Part shown: piece after piece, positions 1 to 7,793 of the stretch | How positions within the stretch are numbered: position 1 is the stretch's first letter | Layout of the letters: every line of letters begins with the position of its first letter | Assembly: GCF_026537325.1 (NCBI RefSeq) | Contig: NZ_JAFNMJ010000001.1 | Span: forward strand, 1 to 64,000 | DNA from: Bifidobacterium sp. B4142 | Lineage (GTDB): Bacteria > Actinomycetota > Actinomycetes > Actinomycetales > Bifidobacteriaceae | Reading direction: 5' to 3' | DNA length: 64,000 bases | The notes under the pieces: model-generated | What the model was told of the DNA's origin: nothing | Database searches by the model: none | The model's input: only the letters and a program-made list of their open reading frames with translations | Program-made: the position numbers and the translations under genes

Positions 1-85
1 CACCATCATCCCCCTGGTCATCGCCTTCCTCCTCCTGCAGAAATACTGGCAATCCGGCCTCGCCGCAGGAGCCGTCAAAGAATAA
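1..85 (+). CDS. C-terminal end of a carbohydrate ABC transporter permease (partial)
   Basis: The window opens inside a reading frame that ends with TAA at 83-85. The last 27 residues include QKYWQSGLAAGAVKE, the tail typical of MalG-type inner permeases (usually LQRYFVxGLTAGAVKG). The protein would be the second membrane subunit of a sugar ABC importer, and the rest of the operon lies to the left of the window. The next gene, a LacI regulator, converges on it 85 bp downstream and could regulate this importer; that link is inferred from position only. No terminator hairpin is obvious in the gap. Confidence 0.75.
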   Translation, partial: TIIPLVIAFLLLQKYWQSGLAAGAVKE

Positions 86-170
86 ACCAAAAATTCTATG
101 GAATCGTTATATTGGATTCGTCACATGTAATCGTGCATCAATAGGGTGGACTGGAATGCTTGTCTGCCTG

Positions 171-1229
171 CTATTGGACGGTGGTGTGACGTTCAACCAG
201 CCGATAGCCAGTTGTTAGTACGTGGACTTTTTCGCTGGAACCTTCGATGCGTGCGATGAGTTGTTGGACCGCTAGTTGGGCGTATTGCATGACATGAGGG
301 TCAACCGTGCTCAGTGGCGGCGAGGAGTAATGGGACTCGCGTGTATTGTCAAAACCGATTACCTGTATTTGTTCCGGTACGGAAATATGGTGTTTGGACA
401 AAGTAGACAGGGCGCCCAGCGCTAAGGCATCGTTGGCGCATATAATGCCTGACGGCATATCTCCTGTTTGTAGCAGCATCTCTGTAGCTCTTTCGCCTTC
501 TGCTTCGATCAATTTACGGACGGGACGAATAATCGTCCAATCAGGTTGTATAGCGTGATCTTGCAGGGCTAATAGATATCCGTGCAGTCTCATATCTGTG
601 TTTCTATCCCGCGTATGACGAAGTCGTTGGGGTATCGGATCAGGATCTTTGGCATCCTGTTCGTATGTTTCGAAAGATGCGCCAATCATTCCTACATGGC
701 CATCAGAATGTTCGATAAGCCAATTCGTGGCGTAACGTGATGCGTCAACATTGGGCATCATAACTGCATCCAATTCACCGTCGCCCAAATAGTCGCCTGC
801 CAATACGACAGGATAGTCCTGCTTAAGGTGACGGATGCGTCGCAAAATAGTGGCATCAGCGAAGAAAATCCACCCATCTGCGTTGAGTTGGTAGGTTTCT
901 TTGATGGTCTCTTCAAAATTGTCGCCGAATACGCTTACGACCAGGCCGTACCCTTCTTGATGGGCATATTGTGCTACACAGTCACAGAATAAACTGCAGA
1001 ACGGCTGATCAAACCGAGGAACAGTGATGCCGATCATCCGGCTATGCCCCGTTCTCAGCATCTGAGCGGGCCGATTGGAATGATATCCCAAGGTAGTTAT
1101 GACAGACTGCACCCTTTTCTTGGTTTGTTCGCTCATTCGACCGGTTCCGTTAATTACATTGGAAACTGTCTGTTGAGATACCTGTGCTTTGTGAGCTACT
1201 TCGCGGATAGTCACCCGGTGCTTCGTCAC
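171..1229 (-). CDS. LacI-family transcriptional regulator
   Basis: This 352-residue protein has the normal LacI length. Residues 5-55 form the HTH and hinge helix (IREVAHKAQVSQQTVSNVIN), and the rest is a periplasmic-binding-like sensor domain (IGITVPRFDQPFCSLF near residue 66; FDNTRESHYSSPPLSTVD near 293). The start is GTG at 1229 with GGGAGAAG about six bases upstream. Such proteins usually repress a sugar-uptake operon and are released by a sugar effector. It converges on the truncated ABC permease at 1-85, so that operon is the likely target, but no operator was identified. The effector cannot be read from the sequence. Confidence 0.9.
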   Translation of the reverse strand: MTKHRVTIREVAHKAQVSQQTVSNVINGTGRMSEQTKKRVQSVITTLGYHSNRPAQMLRTGHSRMIGITVPRFDQPFCSLFCDCVAQYAHQEGYGLVVSVFGDNFEETIKETYQLNADGWIFFADATILRRIRHLKQDYPVVLAGDYLGDGELDAVMMPNVDASRYATNWLIEHSDGHVGMIGASFETYEQDAKDPDPIPQRLRHTRDRNTDMRLHGYLLALQDHAIQPDWTIIRPVRKLIEAEGERATEMLLQTGDMPSGIICANDALALGALSTLSKHHISVPEQIQVIGFDNTRESHYSSPPLSTVDPHVMQYAQLAVQQLIARIEGSSEKVHVLTTGYRLVERHTTVQ

Positions 1230-1396
1230 TTCGTCTTCTCCCTACATGGTTGATGATTCGGTGATACTTCCACATTATCTAGAAAGTTCTTGAGGCGAAT
1301 GATGTGTTGTTCAGAGTATAAGCACACGGGTTTTGTGTTCAAGGACAAAGCGCATTGCGGCAGATAATCTGACCGTCGTACTCGCGTCTGGACTGC

Positions 1397-3268
1397 TCAA
1401 TCGATCAGGCCCTCGAGCTGGCGGCGGTTGATCAGAGAGGGAATGACGCCTTCGCGGGCGACGCTGAAGCCGGCGGCCAGATTGGCGATATGGGCGGCTT
1501 TGTCCAGGGAACATCCGTTGCACAGATAGGAGGCCAGAGCACTGATGAAGGCATCGCTGGCGCCGGTGTCGTCGATTGCTCGGGTTTCGTGGGCTGGGAA
1601 GTCCTTGTGTCCGCTGGCAGTGACCAGGGTGCAGCCGTGCTCGCCCAGGGTGATGATAACCTTGCCCACCCCGCCGTCGATGAACTGTTTCGCCTTATCA
1701 ACCACGGGTTCTGGTCCATGTATCAGGGTGTTCAACTCGTTGAAATTCGGGATCAGGATGTCGATCGAAGACAGGAGGTCCTCGGGCAGGTGGTCGCAGG
1801 ATGATGGCTTGACGATGGTGACAGCCTGGTGGCGCTTGGCTGTTCTGCAGGCCTCGGCGACAGTATCCATGGGGATCTCTGTCTGGATCAGGCAGTAGCC
1901 GGTGTTTCTGAAGATCTGGTCACGCTCGGTGATGTCACCCGGGGTCAGGGATTCGTTGGCGCCCGCCACCAAGGAGATCATCGACTCGCCCTTGCTGTCG
2001 ACAAAGATGTAGGCTTTGCCCGTGTCCGCCCCGCTGATTCTGCGCACACCAGTGGTATCCACGTGGGCTTGCCTCATAGCTTTGTAAATGTAGTCTGCAG
2101 CGGGATCACTGCCGACATTGCCAATAAGGGAAACTTGATGCCGCAGCCTGGCCACGCCTACCGCCTGGTTGGTGGCCTTGCCCCCCGGTGTAGAGGCGAA
2201 ATTTCTGGTCGTGGTGGTCATGCCCGCCTTAGGCAGACTAGGAGCGGTCAGGTAGGTGTCCACGTTGATGCTGCCCACCACCACGATCTTCTTGCATCGC
2301 TGGTCCGGGGGTCGGCCAATAGTCTTCTCGCCGTCCAGGGCAAAAACATGCTCGAAGGTCTCGCTCGAATCAGACTCATGCTCGATGGCGCGGATGATCC
2401 GTCGACACAGATAGGCGCCGAAATCGGCATTGCGCATGACGTAGGACGATATCTCTGGGCTGCCTGGGTAGCGCAGATGCACGTTGGTGTCGTTCATCAG
2501 GGAGACCAGGGAGAGATCCTGGGGCAGGTGGTAATGCATGGATTCAGCGAACTGGAGGAATTCCAGGGCATGGTGGTAGTGGGATGCCACGATTCCGGTG
2601 ACGTGCCGGTTCTCCAGGACTTGGGTCAGGTCCTCGCCGATGGTTTCCAGGACCATGTCGGTGTGGTACTGGAGGTTATGGTCGAACAAGCAGCGTCGGT
2701 AGCCGTGCAGGAAGCTCTGGGTCCGCCTGCCTGGCGAGAGCAGGCAAGCGATGCTGGTGTGGTGGCGATTGATCAGCTCTTCAGTAAGACTGTAAGCAGC
2801 CTCCTCGTAGGGCATGAGCGCGGCCCGATCGTCCCCCAGGGGTCCAATGGTGAGTTCGGGGATCCTGCGTTCCTCGATTTTGCTTTTCAAGGCCAAGCTT
2901 GCGCGGTCGATCGGCTCCCATACCATGCCATCCACTCGATGTTCCAGAGCGGCCAGGATGTTTCGTTCCTCCTGGTCGTGATCGCCGTAGCTGTTGAAGA
3001 CCAGGGTGCCGTACCCCGACTTTTGTGCCTGCTGGATGATCCCATCCAAGGTGGAATCCATGGAGATGGATGAGCTCAGCAGGACTCCGATTCTCCAGGT
3101 GGTGGTGTTGGGCTTGGAGGATCCGTAGGGCGTGTAGTGGTACTTCCTGACCAGTTCAAGGACCCTGTCGCGCGTGGCGGCGGTAATGCTCGCGTCCCTG
3201 TGATTTACGATCTTGGAGACCGTCGATGTGGATACGCCGGCAAGCTCAGCAATGTCCTTGATATTCAT
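1397..3268 (-). CDS. LacI-type regulator fused to a PfkB/ribokinase-family sugar kinase
   Basis: One 623-residue frame joins two proteins. Residues 1-50 are a LacI HTH (IKDIAELAGVSTSTVSKIVN) and about 60-320 a LacI sensor domain. From about residue 325 there is a complete PfkB kinase: VVVGSINVDTYL at its start, PGGKATNQAVG as the ribokinase-type sugar-binding motif, and DDTGASDAFISAL as the catalytic and anion-hole motif. The usual GAGD is GASD here; the catalytic Asp is kept. The kinase should phosphorylate ribose or a similar sugar with ATP. The gene is divergent from an ECF and nucleoside hydrolase operon, so regulation of nucleoside salvage coupled to ribose phosphorylation is the simplest reading. 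That role is inferred; the domain fusion is seen directly. Confidence 0.9.
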   Translation of the reverse strand: MNIKDIAELAGVSTSTVSKIVNHRDASITAATRDRVLELVRKYHYTPYGSSKPNTTTWRIGVLLSSSISMDSTLDGIIQQAQKSGYGTLVFNSYGDHDQEERNILAALEHRVDGMVWEPIDRASLALKSKIEERRIPELTIGPLGDDRAALMPYEEAAYSLTEELINRHHTSIACLLSPGRRTQSFLHGYRRCLFDHNLQYHTDMVLETIGEDLTQVLENRHVTGIVASHYHHALEFLQFAESMHYHLPQDLSLVSLMNDTNVHLRYPGSPEISSYVMRNADFGAYLCRRIIRAIEHESDSSETFEHVFALDGEKTIGRPPDQRCKKIVVVGSINVDTYLTAPSLPKAGMTTTTRNFASTPGGKATNQAVGVARLRHQVSLIGNVGSDPAADYIYKAMRQAHVDTTGVRRISGADTGKAYIFVDSKGESMISLVAGANESLTPGDITERDQIFRNTGYCLIQTEIPMDTVAEACRTAKRHQAVTIVKPSSCDHLPEDLLSSIDILIPNFNELNTLIHGPEPVVDKAKQFIDGGVGKVIITLGEHGCTLVTASGHKDFPAHETRAIDDTGASDAFISALASYLCNGCSLDKAAHIANLAAGFSVAREGVIPSLINRRQLEGLID

Positions 3269-3375
3269 GGGGTTCCTGCCCTCCTCATCTCTGATGCTCC
3301 GGCGAATGGCTTCGTTGGCCTGTTGGGTCTAGCGAATCAAGCTTACCTGAGAGATCGTCGTCAGAGGTTTCGCAT

Positions 3376-3404
3376 TTGACACCCCATGCAGCTGTTGATA
3401 GTCT
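3376..3404 (+). promoter_or_regulatory. Candidate promoter of the first ECF/nucleoside operon
   Basis: TTGACA at 3376-3381 matches the -35 consensus. After a 17-bp spacer TAGTCT (3399-3404) could serve as a -10, though it is a poor match. It points toward the ECF S gene 115 bp downstream. The weak -10 keeps confidence low. Confidence 0.35.
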
Positions 3405-3411
3405 CTGTCAA
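3395..3411. promoter_or_regulatory. Dyad overlapping the candidate -10 box, possible LacI operator
   Basis: TTGATAGtctCTGTCAA has 7-bp arms that match as an inverted repeat at six of seven positions. It sits between the divergent LacI-kinase gene and the ECF operon and overlaps the putative -10 element, where a repressor would act. The regulator and site are assigned only by position. Confidence 0.35.
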
Positions 3412-3518
3412 TGAAAGTTGTTTACGAAAGTGGTTTCTCAAAGCGGTGATGCGGATCTGGCTGTGAGCGACGGCCGTCTGCAGAAATCGACATTCAAGGA
3501 CCAAAGGCGGTACGAATT

Positions 3519-4316
3519 ATGAGCGCGCGATCGTTGTGGAGAGGAATCACTGCTCAATTCTCGACAAAATCCTTGGTGCTGATACCCATTGCGGTGGGCA
3601 TCAACCTCATCGGTGGGAGCCTGAGCTCCACCCTCAAACTGCCGCTCTTCCTGGATATGATTGGCACCACGGTTATCGCCTGCCTGTCCGGGCCTTGGGT
3701 GGCTGCCCTGTGCGGACTGCTGACTAATGTCTTCCTCGCCTTGGTAGCTAATCCGGTTTACCTGCCCTATGCGCTCTCCAGCGTTTTGTGCGGCCTGGTG
3801 ATCGGATACATGGTCAAGGCCGGGCTCTTCAAACGGATATGGGGAGTCGTCCTGGTCTGGCTGGCCTGCGCCCTGGTCAACACGGTAACCGCCTCTCTGA
3901 TCACCGTGCTCGTCTACGGGGGCGCCACCGGAGTCAATGGCACTTCGGTCCTCACAGCTGCGCTGGTGGTGGCTGTGAAGAACATCGTCATTTCAGTGCT
4001 CTCCTCCTCCATGCTGGAGAATCTGATCGACAAGGGCATCACCGTCCTGATCGCTTATGTGATTGTGCGTCGAATCCCCAAGCGCTTCCTGAGCCAGTAC
4101 GCCTTGGACGGCAGCGATGACCAGTCCGATCTGGACGATTTGGATGACTTGGATGAGGATGAAGACGAGGATGAACGCGAAGCGACTGGAGCGTCCAGTC
4201 TGGCGAGTTCAGCACGGCCGGGGAAGATCGACGGCGCAGCAGAAGCTGATGGTGGCACATCGACAGGCGACTCAGTGGCCTTGGACTATGAACGCACCCA
4301 AAGGTCTGAACGCTGA
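3519..4316 (+). CDS. ECF transporter S component, probably nucleoside or ribose related
   Basis: A 265-residue membrane protein with about five to six hydrophobic segments in residues 15-190, then a hydrophilic, strongly acidic tail (DDLDDLDEDEDEDERE near residue 208). It resembles the S component at 10800, sharing INLIGGxLSSxLKLPLxxDxIG near the N-terminus and the conserved LTNVFLALVANPVYLPYAL region. S components bind the substrate and dock onto a T/A1/A2 energy module, and all those genes follow. The nucleoside hydrolase in the same operon suggests a nucleoside substrate; this is inference. Its last base overlaps the T gene start. The long acidic tail is absent from the paralogue. Confidence 0.75.
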   Translation: MSARSLWRGITAQFSTKSLVLIPIAVGINLIGGSLSSTLKLPLFLDMIGTTVIACLSGPWVAALCGLLTNVFLALVANPVYLPYALSSVLCGLVIGYMVKAGLFKRIWGVVLVWLACALVNTVTASLITVLVYGGATGVNGTSVLTAALVVAVKNIVISVLSSSMLENLIDKGITVLIAYVIVRRIPKRFLSQYALDGSDDQSDLDDLDDLDEDEDEDEREATGASSLASSARPGKIDGAAEADGGTSTGDSVALDYERTQRSER

Positions 4317-5134
4317 TGCCTGGTCCTGCATCGAACGGGATTCCTGATTCTCCCCTGGCCCGCATGCATCCCATGGCCAAGATTGCTGGAGTGTGTTCCT
4401 TGGGCCTTGCGACTTTGGTTTGGCCGGACTTTACCATGGGTCTGGGAATCGTCGTCATACTTTTCGTAGCAGCGGCTCTGGCCCGGGTGCTCAGGCCCTT
4501 CACTGGGGTTATGTTTGGGTTCGGCATTCCCATCACGCTCATGCTGCTGTTTATTCAGGGATGCTACAGCCCAAAAAACACCAAGGTCATTCTTGATCTG
4601 GGATTTGCCGAGCTGGGTCTTGAAGGCAGCCTCTACGCAGCCAAAATCGTAGTAACCCTTTTGGTTTTCCTAGGGTCTTTCTATCTGACCAATAAAACTA
4701 CCTACATGGGTCGCCTGGTTGCGGCTCTGACACAAATAGGCGTGCCATCCAAGATCGGCTACCTGATCCTGGCCAGTCTGAATGTGGTTCCCCAGATGCA
4801 GCGCAGGATTGCGGTCATCGAGCAGTCGCAGCACGCGCGTGGCTTGGAGACCGGCGGCGGCTTGATTTCCCGGACGCGGGCCTTCCTGCCCCTGCTCGGA
4901 CCGGTTGTTCTTTCCTCCCTGACGGATTCGCAGGAGCGCGGGATGACCTTGGAGACCCGCGGATTCGGTATCCGTAGGGTGCGGCAGACCAGCTATCTTG
5001 AGGTGGTTTGGCGGCGCAGCGACACCGTGATGACCATCCTGTTCACCGTTTTTCTGGTGCTTGCCCTGGTGCTCGGCTGCCTTTCTCGCACAGGTCTGGT
5101 CACCTTCGCAATCCAGTGGGGAGGTCGGGCATGA
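4316..5134 (+). CDS. ECF transporter T component (transmembrane coupling protein)
   Basis: This 272-residue membrane protein has the two short Ala-Arg-Gly-like coupling motifs of EcfT proteins: QHARGLETGG near residue 175 and ETRGFGIRR near residue 215. It also has hydrophobic segments near the N-terminus (VCSLGLATLVW, IVVILFVAAALA), in the middle and at the C-terminus. EcfT links the S component to the two ATPases through those Arg motifs. The gene overlaps the S gene by one base and the first ATPase gene by ATGA, so the operon is probably translationally coupled. Confidence 0.85.
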   Translation: MPGPASNGIPDSPLARMHPMAKIAGVCSLGLATLVWPDFTMGLGIVVILFVAAALARVLRPFTGVMFGFGIPITLMLLFIQGCYSPKNTKVILDLGFAELGLEGSLYAAKIVVTLLVFLGSFYLTNKTTYMGRLVAALTQIGVPSKIGYLILASLNVVPQMQRRIAVIEQSQHARGLETGGGLISRTRAFLPLLGPVVLSSLTDSQERGMTLETRGFGIRRVRQTSYLEVVWRRSDTVMTILFTVFLVLALVLGCLSRTGLVTFAIQWGGRA

Positions 5135-5979
5135 CCGAGGTCATACGAGTGGAGGACTTCTCTTTCAGATACCGTGATGCCAATCGGACCGCTTTGAAGC
5201 GGGTGAGCTTCAGCGTGGAGCAGGGCAGCTTCTTCTGCATCGTCGGAGCCAACGGATCGGGAAAGTCGACCCTGTGCAACGCCCTGGTCGGTCTGATTCC
5301 TCACTATTTCGTAGGTAAATCCAAGGGGAGTGTCCAGATCGAGGACATCGACGTAGCTGCTTCGAGCATTGCCGATCTGTCCAGACATGTGGGCTTGGTC
5401 TTTCAGAACCCCTTCAATCAGCTCTCCTATACGGCCGGGACCGTAGCCGAGGAACTGGCCTTCGGGCTGGGCAACCATGGGGTTCCACGTGAAACCATGC
5501 ATGCCAAGGTGGCTCGGGTGGCGGCCCTTATGCATATCGAGGATCTGCTCGACAAGAACCCTCTGGAACTCTCCGGTGGACAGGTGCAGCGGGTGGCCTT
5601 GGGCTCGACCTTGATCATGGAACCGGACATCCTGGTTCTGGATGAATGCACAGCCCAGCTGGACCCGCTAGGCAGCGAGGAGATCTTCGACATTGTCAAG
5701 CGGCTCAACCAGGAGGGGATCACCGTAGTCATGGTCGATCACGATATGGAGCGGGTCGCTCGATGCGCCGATCAGGTCATGGTTCTGGGGGCAGGCCGGG
5801 TTCGCTCCATAGGTACTCCCGGGGAGGTCTTCACTGATCCCGAGACCGCGAAGTGGGGGATTGACATACCGGATTACGTCAAACTCGGCAGGGGTTTGCA
5901 GGACGCTGGATTCGACCTGCCGGATCTGCCCGTACGCGAGGACCAGGCGGTACGCATGATTCGGGAGGCGTTGCGGTGA
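5131..5979 (+). CDS. ECF transporter ATPase subunit A1 (consensus signature)
   Basis: A 282-residue ABC ATPase starting at ATG 5131, inside the TGA of ecfT. Walker A is GANGSGKST near residue 39, the signature LSGGQVQR is at about 147 and the H-loop is MVDHDME. Walker B reads LVLDECTAQLDP, with Cys173 where DEPT is usual. It should pair with the next gene product to drive import by the S and T components. It has the intact LSGGQ, while the partner does not, so the two ATP sites of the dimer are probably unequal. Confidence 0.9.
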   Translation: MTEVIRVEDFSFRYRDANRTALKRVSFSVEQGSFFCIVGANGSGKSTLCNALVGLIPHYFVGKSKGSVQIEDIDVAASSIADLSRHVGLVFQNPFNQLSYTAGTVAEELAFGLGNHGVPRETMHAKVARVAALMHIEDLLDKNPLELSGGQVQRVALGSTLIMEPDILVLDECTAQLDPLGSEEIFDIVKRLNQEGITVVMVDHDMERVARCADQVMVLGAGRVRSIGTPGEVFTDPETAKWGIDIPDYVKLGRGLQDAGFDLPDLPVREDQAVRMIREALR

Positions 5980-6833
5980 AGATCGATCTGGAGCATCTGG
6001 AGTACGTCTACCCGCATGGCCATCGTGCCCTGGACGGAGTGAATCTGACCCTCGAAGGTGATCAGCCTGTAGCGCTGATCGGTCAGAACGGCGCTGGCAA
6101 GACCACCCTGGCCAAACATCTGAACGGCATCCTTAGACCAACCAAGGGTCGCATCTTGATTGACGGCGTCGATCTGGCTACAGCGAACACGGCCCAGTGG
6201 GCCCGGAAGGTGGGGTACGTCTTTCAGAATCCCGACGATCAGCTCTTTCTGGACAGTGTGCGCAAGGAATTCGCGTTCGGTCCCCGGCAGCTTGGTTTCG
6301 ATCAGGATCTGATAGCGCGACGTATGGAGCAGGTTGCTGGGTTGGTGGGTCTGGCGGACCGGTTGGACGATCATCCTTTCGATCTGAGCCCTACCGAGAA
6401 GAAATTCTGTGCCATCGGCTCCGTCCTCATGATGGATACGGGTACCGTAGTCTTCGACGAGCCCACATGCGGACAGGACAAGGCGGGCGATGATCGGCTG
6501 GCGGCCATCATCGCCCGTCTTCGGGGCCAAGGCAGACTCTGCATCACCATTTCCCACGACATGAAGTTTGTCGCCCGCAACTTCCCCAGGGTTGTGCTCA
6601 TGCAGCATGGCCGGGTCCTGCTGGATGGCAGTCGCGAGGAGGTCTTCGCCCGGGACGATGTGCTTGAGCAGGCCTATGTGACGCCTCCGCCCATCACTCG
6701 GGTGGCCCGGCAAATCGGCTTGGATGGCCCGGTCTTCACCGTCTCTGCCTTTGTCGATGCAGCCTGGCGGGCCAAATCGGGGAGCAGGAATTTGAGTTTG
6801 GATACGACAAGAGCAAAAGGAGTGAAGCAATGA
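5976..6833 (+). CDS. ECF transporter ATPase subunit A2 with degenerate signature motif
   Basis: The 285-residue ABC ATPase starts at GTG 5976, overlapping the A1 stop codon. Walker A (GQNGAGKTT), the Q-loop (GYVFQNPDDQLF), Walker B (VVFDEPTCGQD) and the H-loop (ITISHDMKF) are all intact. The LSGGQ signature is replaced by LSPTEKK at about residues 137-143. The same region is degenerate in the paralogue at 13099, so this looks like a subfamily trait. In an A1/A2 dimer the LSPTEKK face would sit opposite the A1 Walker A, leaving one canonical and one degenerate ATP site. Confidence 0.88.
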   Translation: MKIDLEHLEYVYPHGHRALDGVNLTLEGDQPVALIGQNGAGKTTLAKHLNGILRPTKGRILIDGVDLATANTAQWARKVGYVFQNPDDQLFLDSVRKEFAFGPRQLGFDQDLIARRMEQVAGLVGLADRLDDHPFDLSPTEKKFCAIGSVLMMDTGTVVFDEPTCGQDKAGDDRLAAIIARLRGQGRLCITISHDMKFVARNFPRVVLMQHGRVLLDGSREEVFARDDVLEQAYVTPPPITRVARQIGLDGPVFTVSAFVDAAWRAKSGSRNLSLDTTRAKGVKQ

Positions 6834-7753
6834 CCAGACCACTGATCATCGACACGGACCCTGGCATCGATGATGCTGCGGCCATTACGATGCTGGTCGA
6901 CGAGCCCAGCTTCGACATCAGGCTGATAGCCTCGGTGTCAGGCAATGTGGGCATCGGCCACACCACCAACAATGCCCTGAAGCTGCTGACCTTCCTGGGC
7001 AGGCGCATCCCCGTGGCCCGTGGCGCTGCGGCCCCGCTCATGCGTGACAACAGGTTCGCCACCGAAGCCCATGGCAAGTCAGGGATGGGGTCATTCGTCT
7101 TCCCTGAGCCTGACGCCAGCCTGCTGACCGAGAACAATGCGGTCCTGGAGGAGCGGCGGGTGCTTCTGGAGAGCGATGAGCCAGTCACCATCCTGACCCT
7201 GGGCCCTCTGACCAACATCGCCCTGCTGCTGGCCACCTTCCCGGAGGTCAAGGACCACATCGACCGGATCGTCATGATGGGAGGTTCCACCGGGCGCGGC
7301 AACATCGGAGTCTATGGCGAGTTCAACATCTCCGTCGATCCTGAAGCTGCCAAGATGGTCTTCCGCAGCGGGCTGCCTGTGACCATGGTTGGTCTGGACA
7401 TCGGTCGCAAGGCCCATCTGGTCGCCGGAGATCTGGACGATCTGGACGCAGCCGGCGAAGTGGGCGGCATGGTCGCATCCCTCTTCCGGTCGTACGACGG
7501 TGGACACATCGAAGAGGGGATCAAGATGTACGACCCTTCGGCCGCCATGGTCCTGCTCCAGCCAGACCTGTTCACCATGCGCGAGGCCTTAGTAGACGTC
7601 GAAATCTCCAGCCCGCTCACCCTGGGCGCCACGGTGGTCGATTACGACGGCATCTTGAGCGACAAGGCCAACGCCAGCGTCTGCGTGGACGTGGATGTGG
7701 ACGGATTCCGCTCCGCCTTTGTCGACAGGGTCGGCCGAGTTCGCCGTCAGTAG
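6830..7753 (+). CDS. Nucleoside hydrolase (IU-NH superfamily), His to Tyr variant
   Basis: A 307-residue nucleoside N-ribohydrolase, normal length for the family. The N-terminal Ca2+/ribose-binding motif is DTDPGIDDAAAI (residues about 6-17), and LGPLTNIALL lies near residue 125. At the C-terminal metal site the family usually has HDP; here it is MYDPSAA with Tyr234. In IU-type enzymes that His helps the purine leave, so the base preference may differ. It cleaves nucleosides to base plus ribose in the cytoplasm. It overlaps the A2 gene by ATGA, so import and cleavage are coupled, and the ribose could feed the ribokinase domain encoded at 1397-3268. Confidence 0.9.
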   Translation: MTRPLIIDTDPGIDDAAAITMLVDEPSFDIRLIASVSGNVGIGHTTNNALKLLTFLGRRIPVARGAAAPLMRDNRFATEAHGKSGMGSFVFPEPDASLLTENNAVLEERRVLLESDEPVTILTLGPLTNIALLLATFPEVKDHIDRIVMMGGSTGRGNIGVYGEFNISVDPEAAKMVFRSGLPVTMVGLDIGRKAHLVAGDLDDLDAAGEVGGMVASLFRSYDGGHIEEGIKMYDPSAAMVLLQPDLFTMREALVDVEISSPLTLGATVVDYDGILSDKANASVCVDVDVDGFRSAFVDRVGRVRRQ

Positions 7754-7793
7754 CTTCCGCATTGAGAAGAACCGAAAGGAAATTAAAGAAAAA

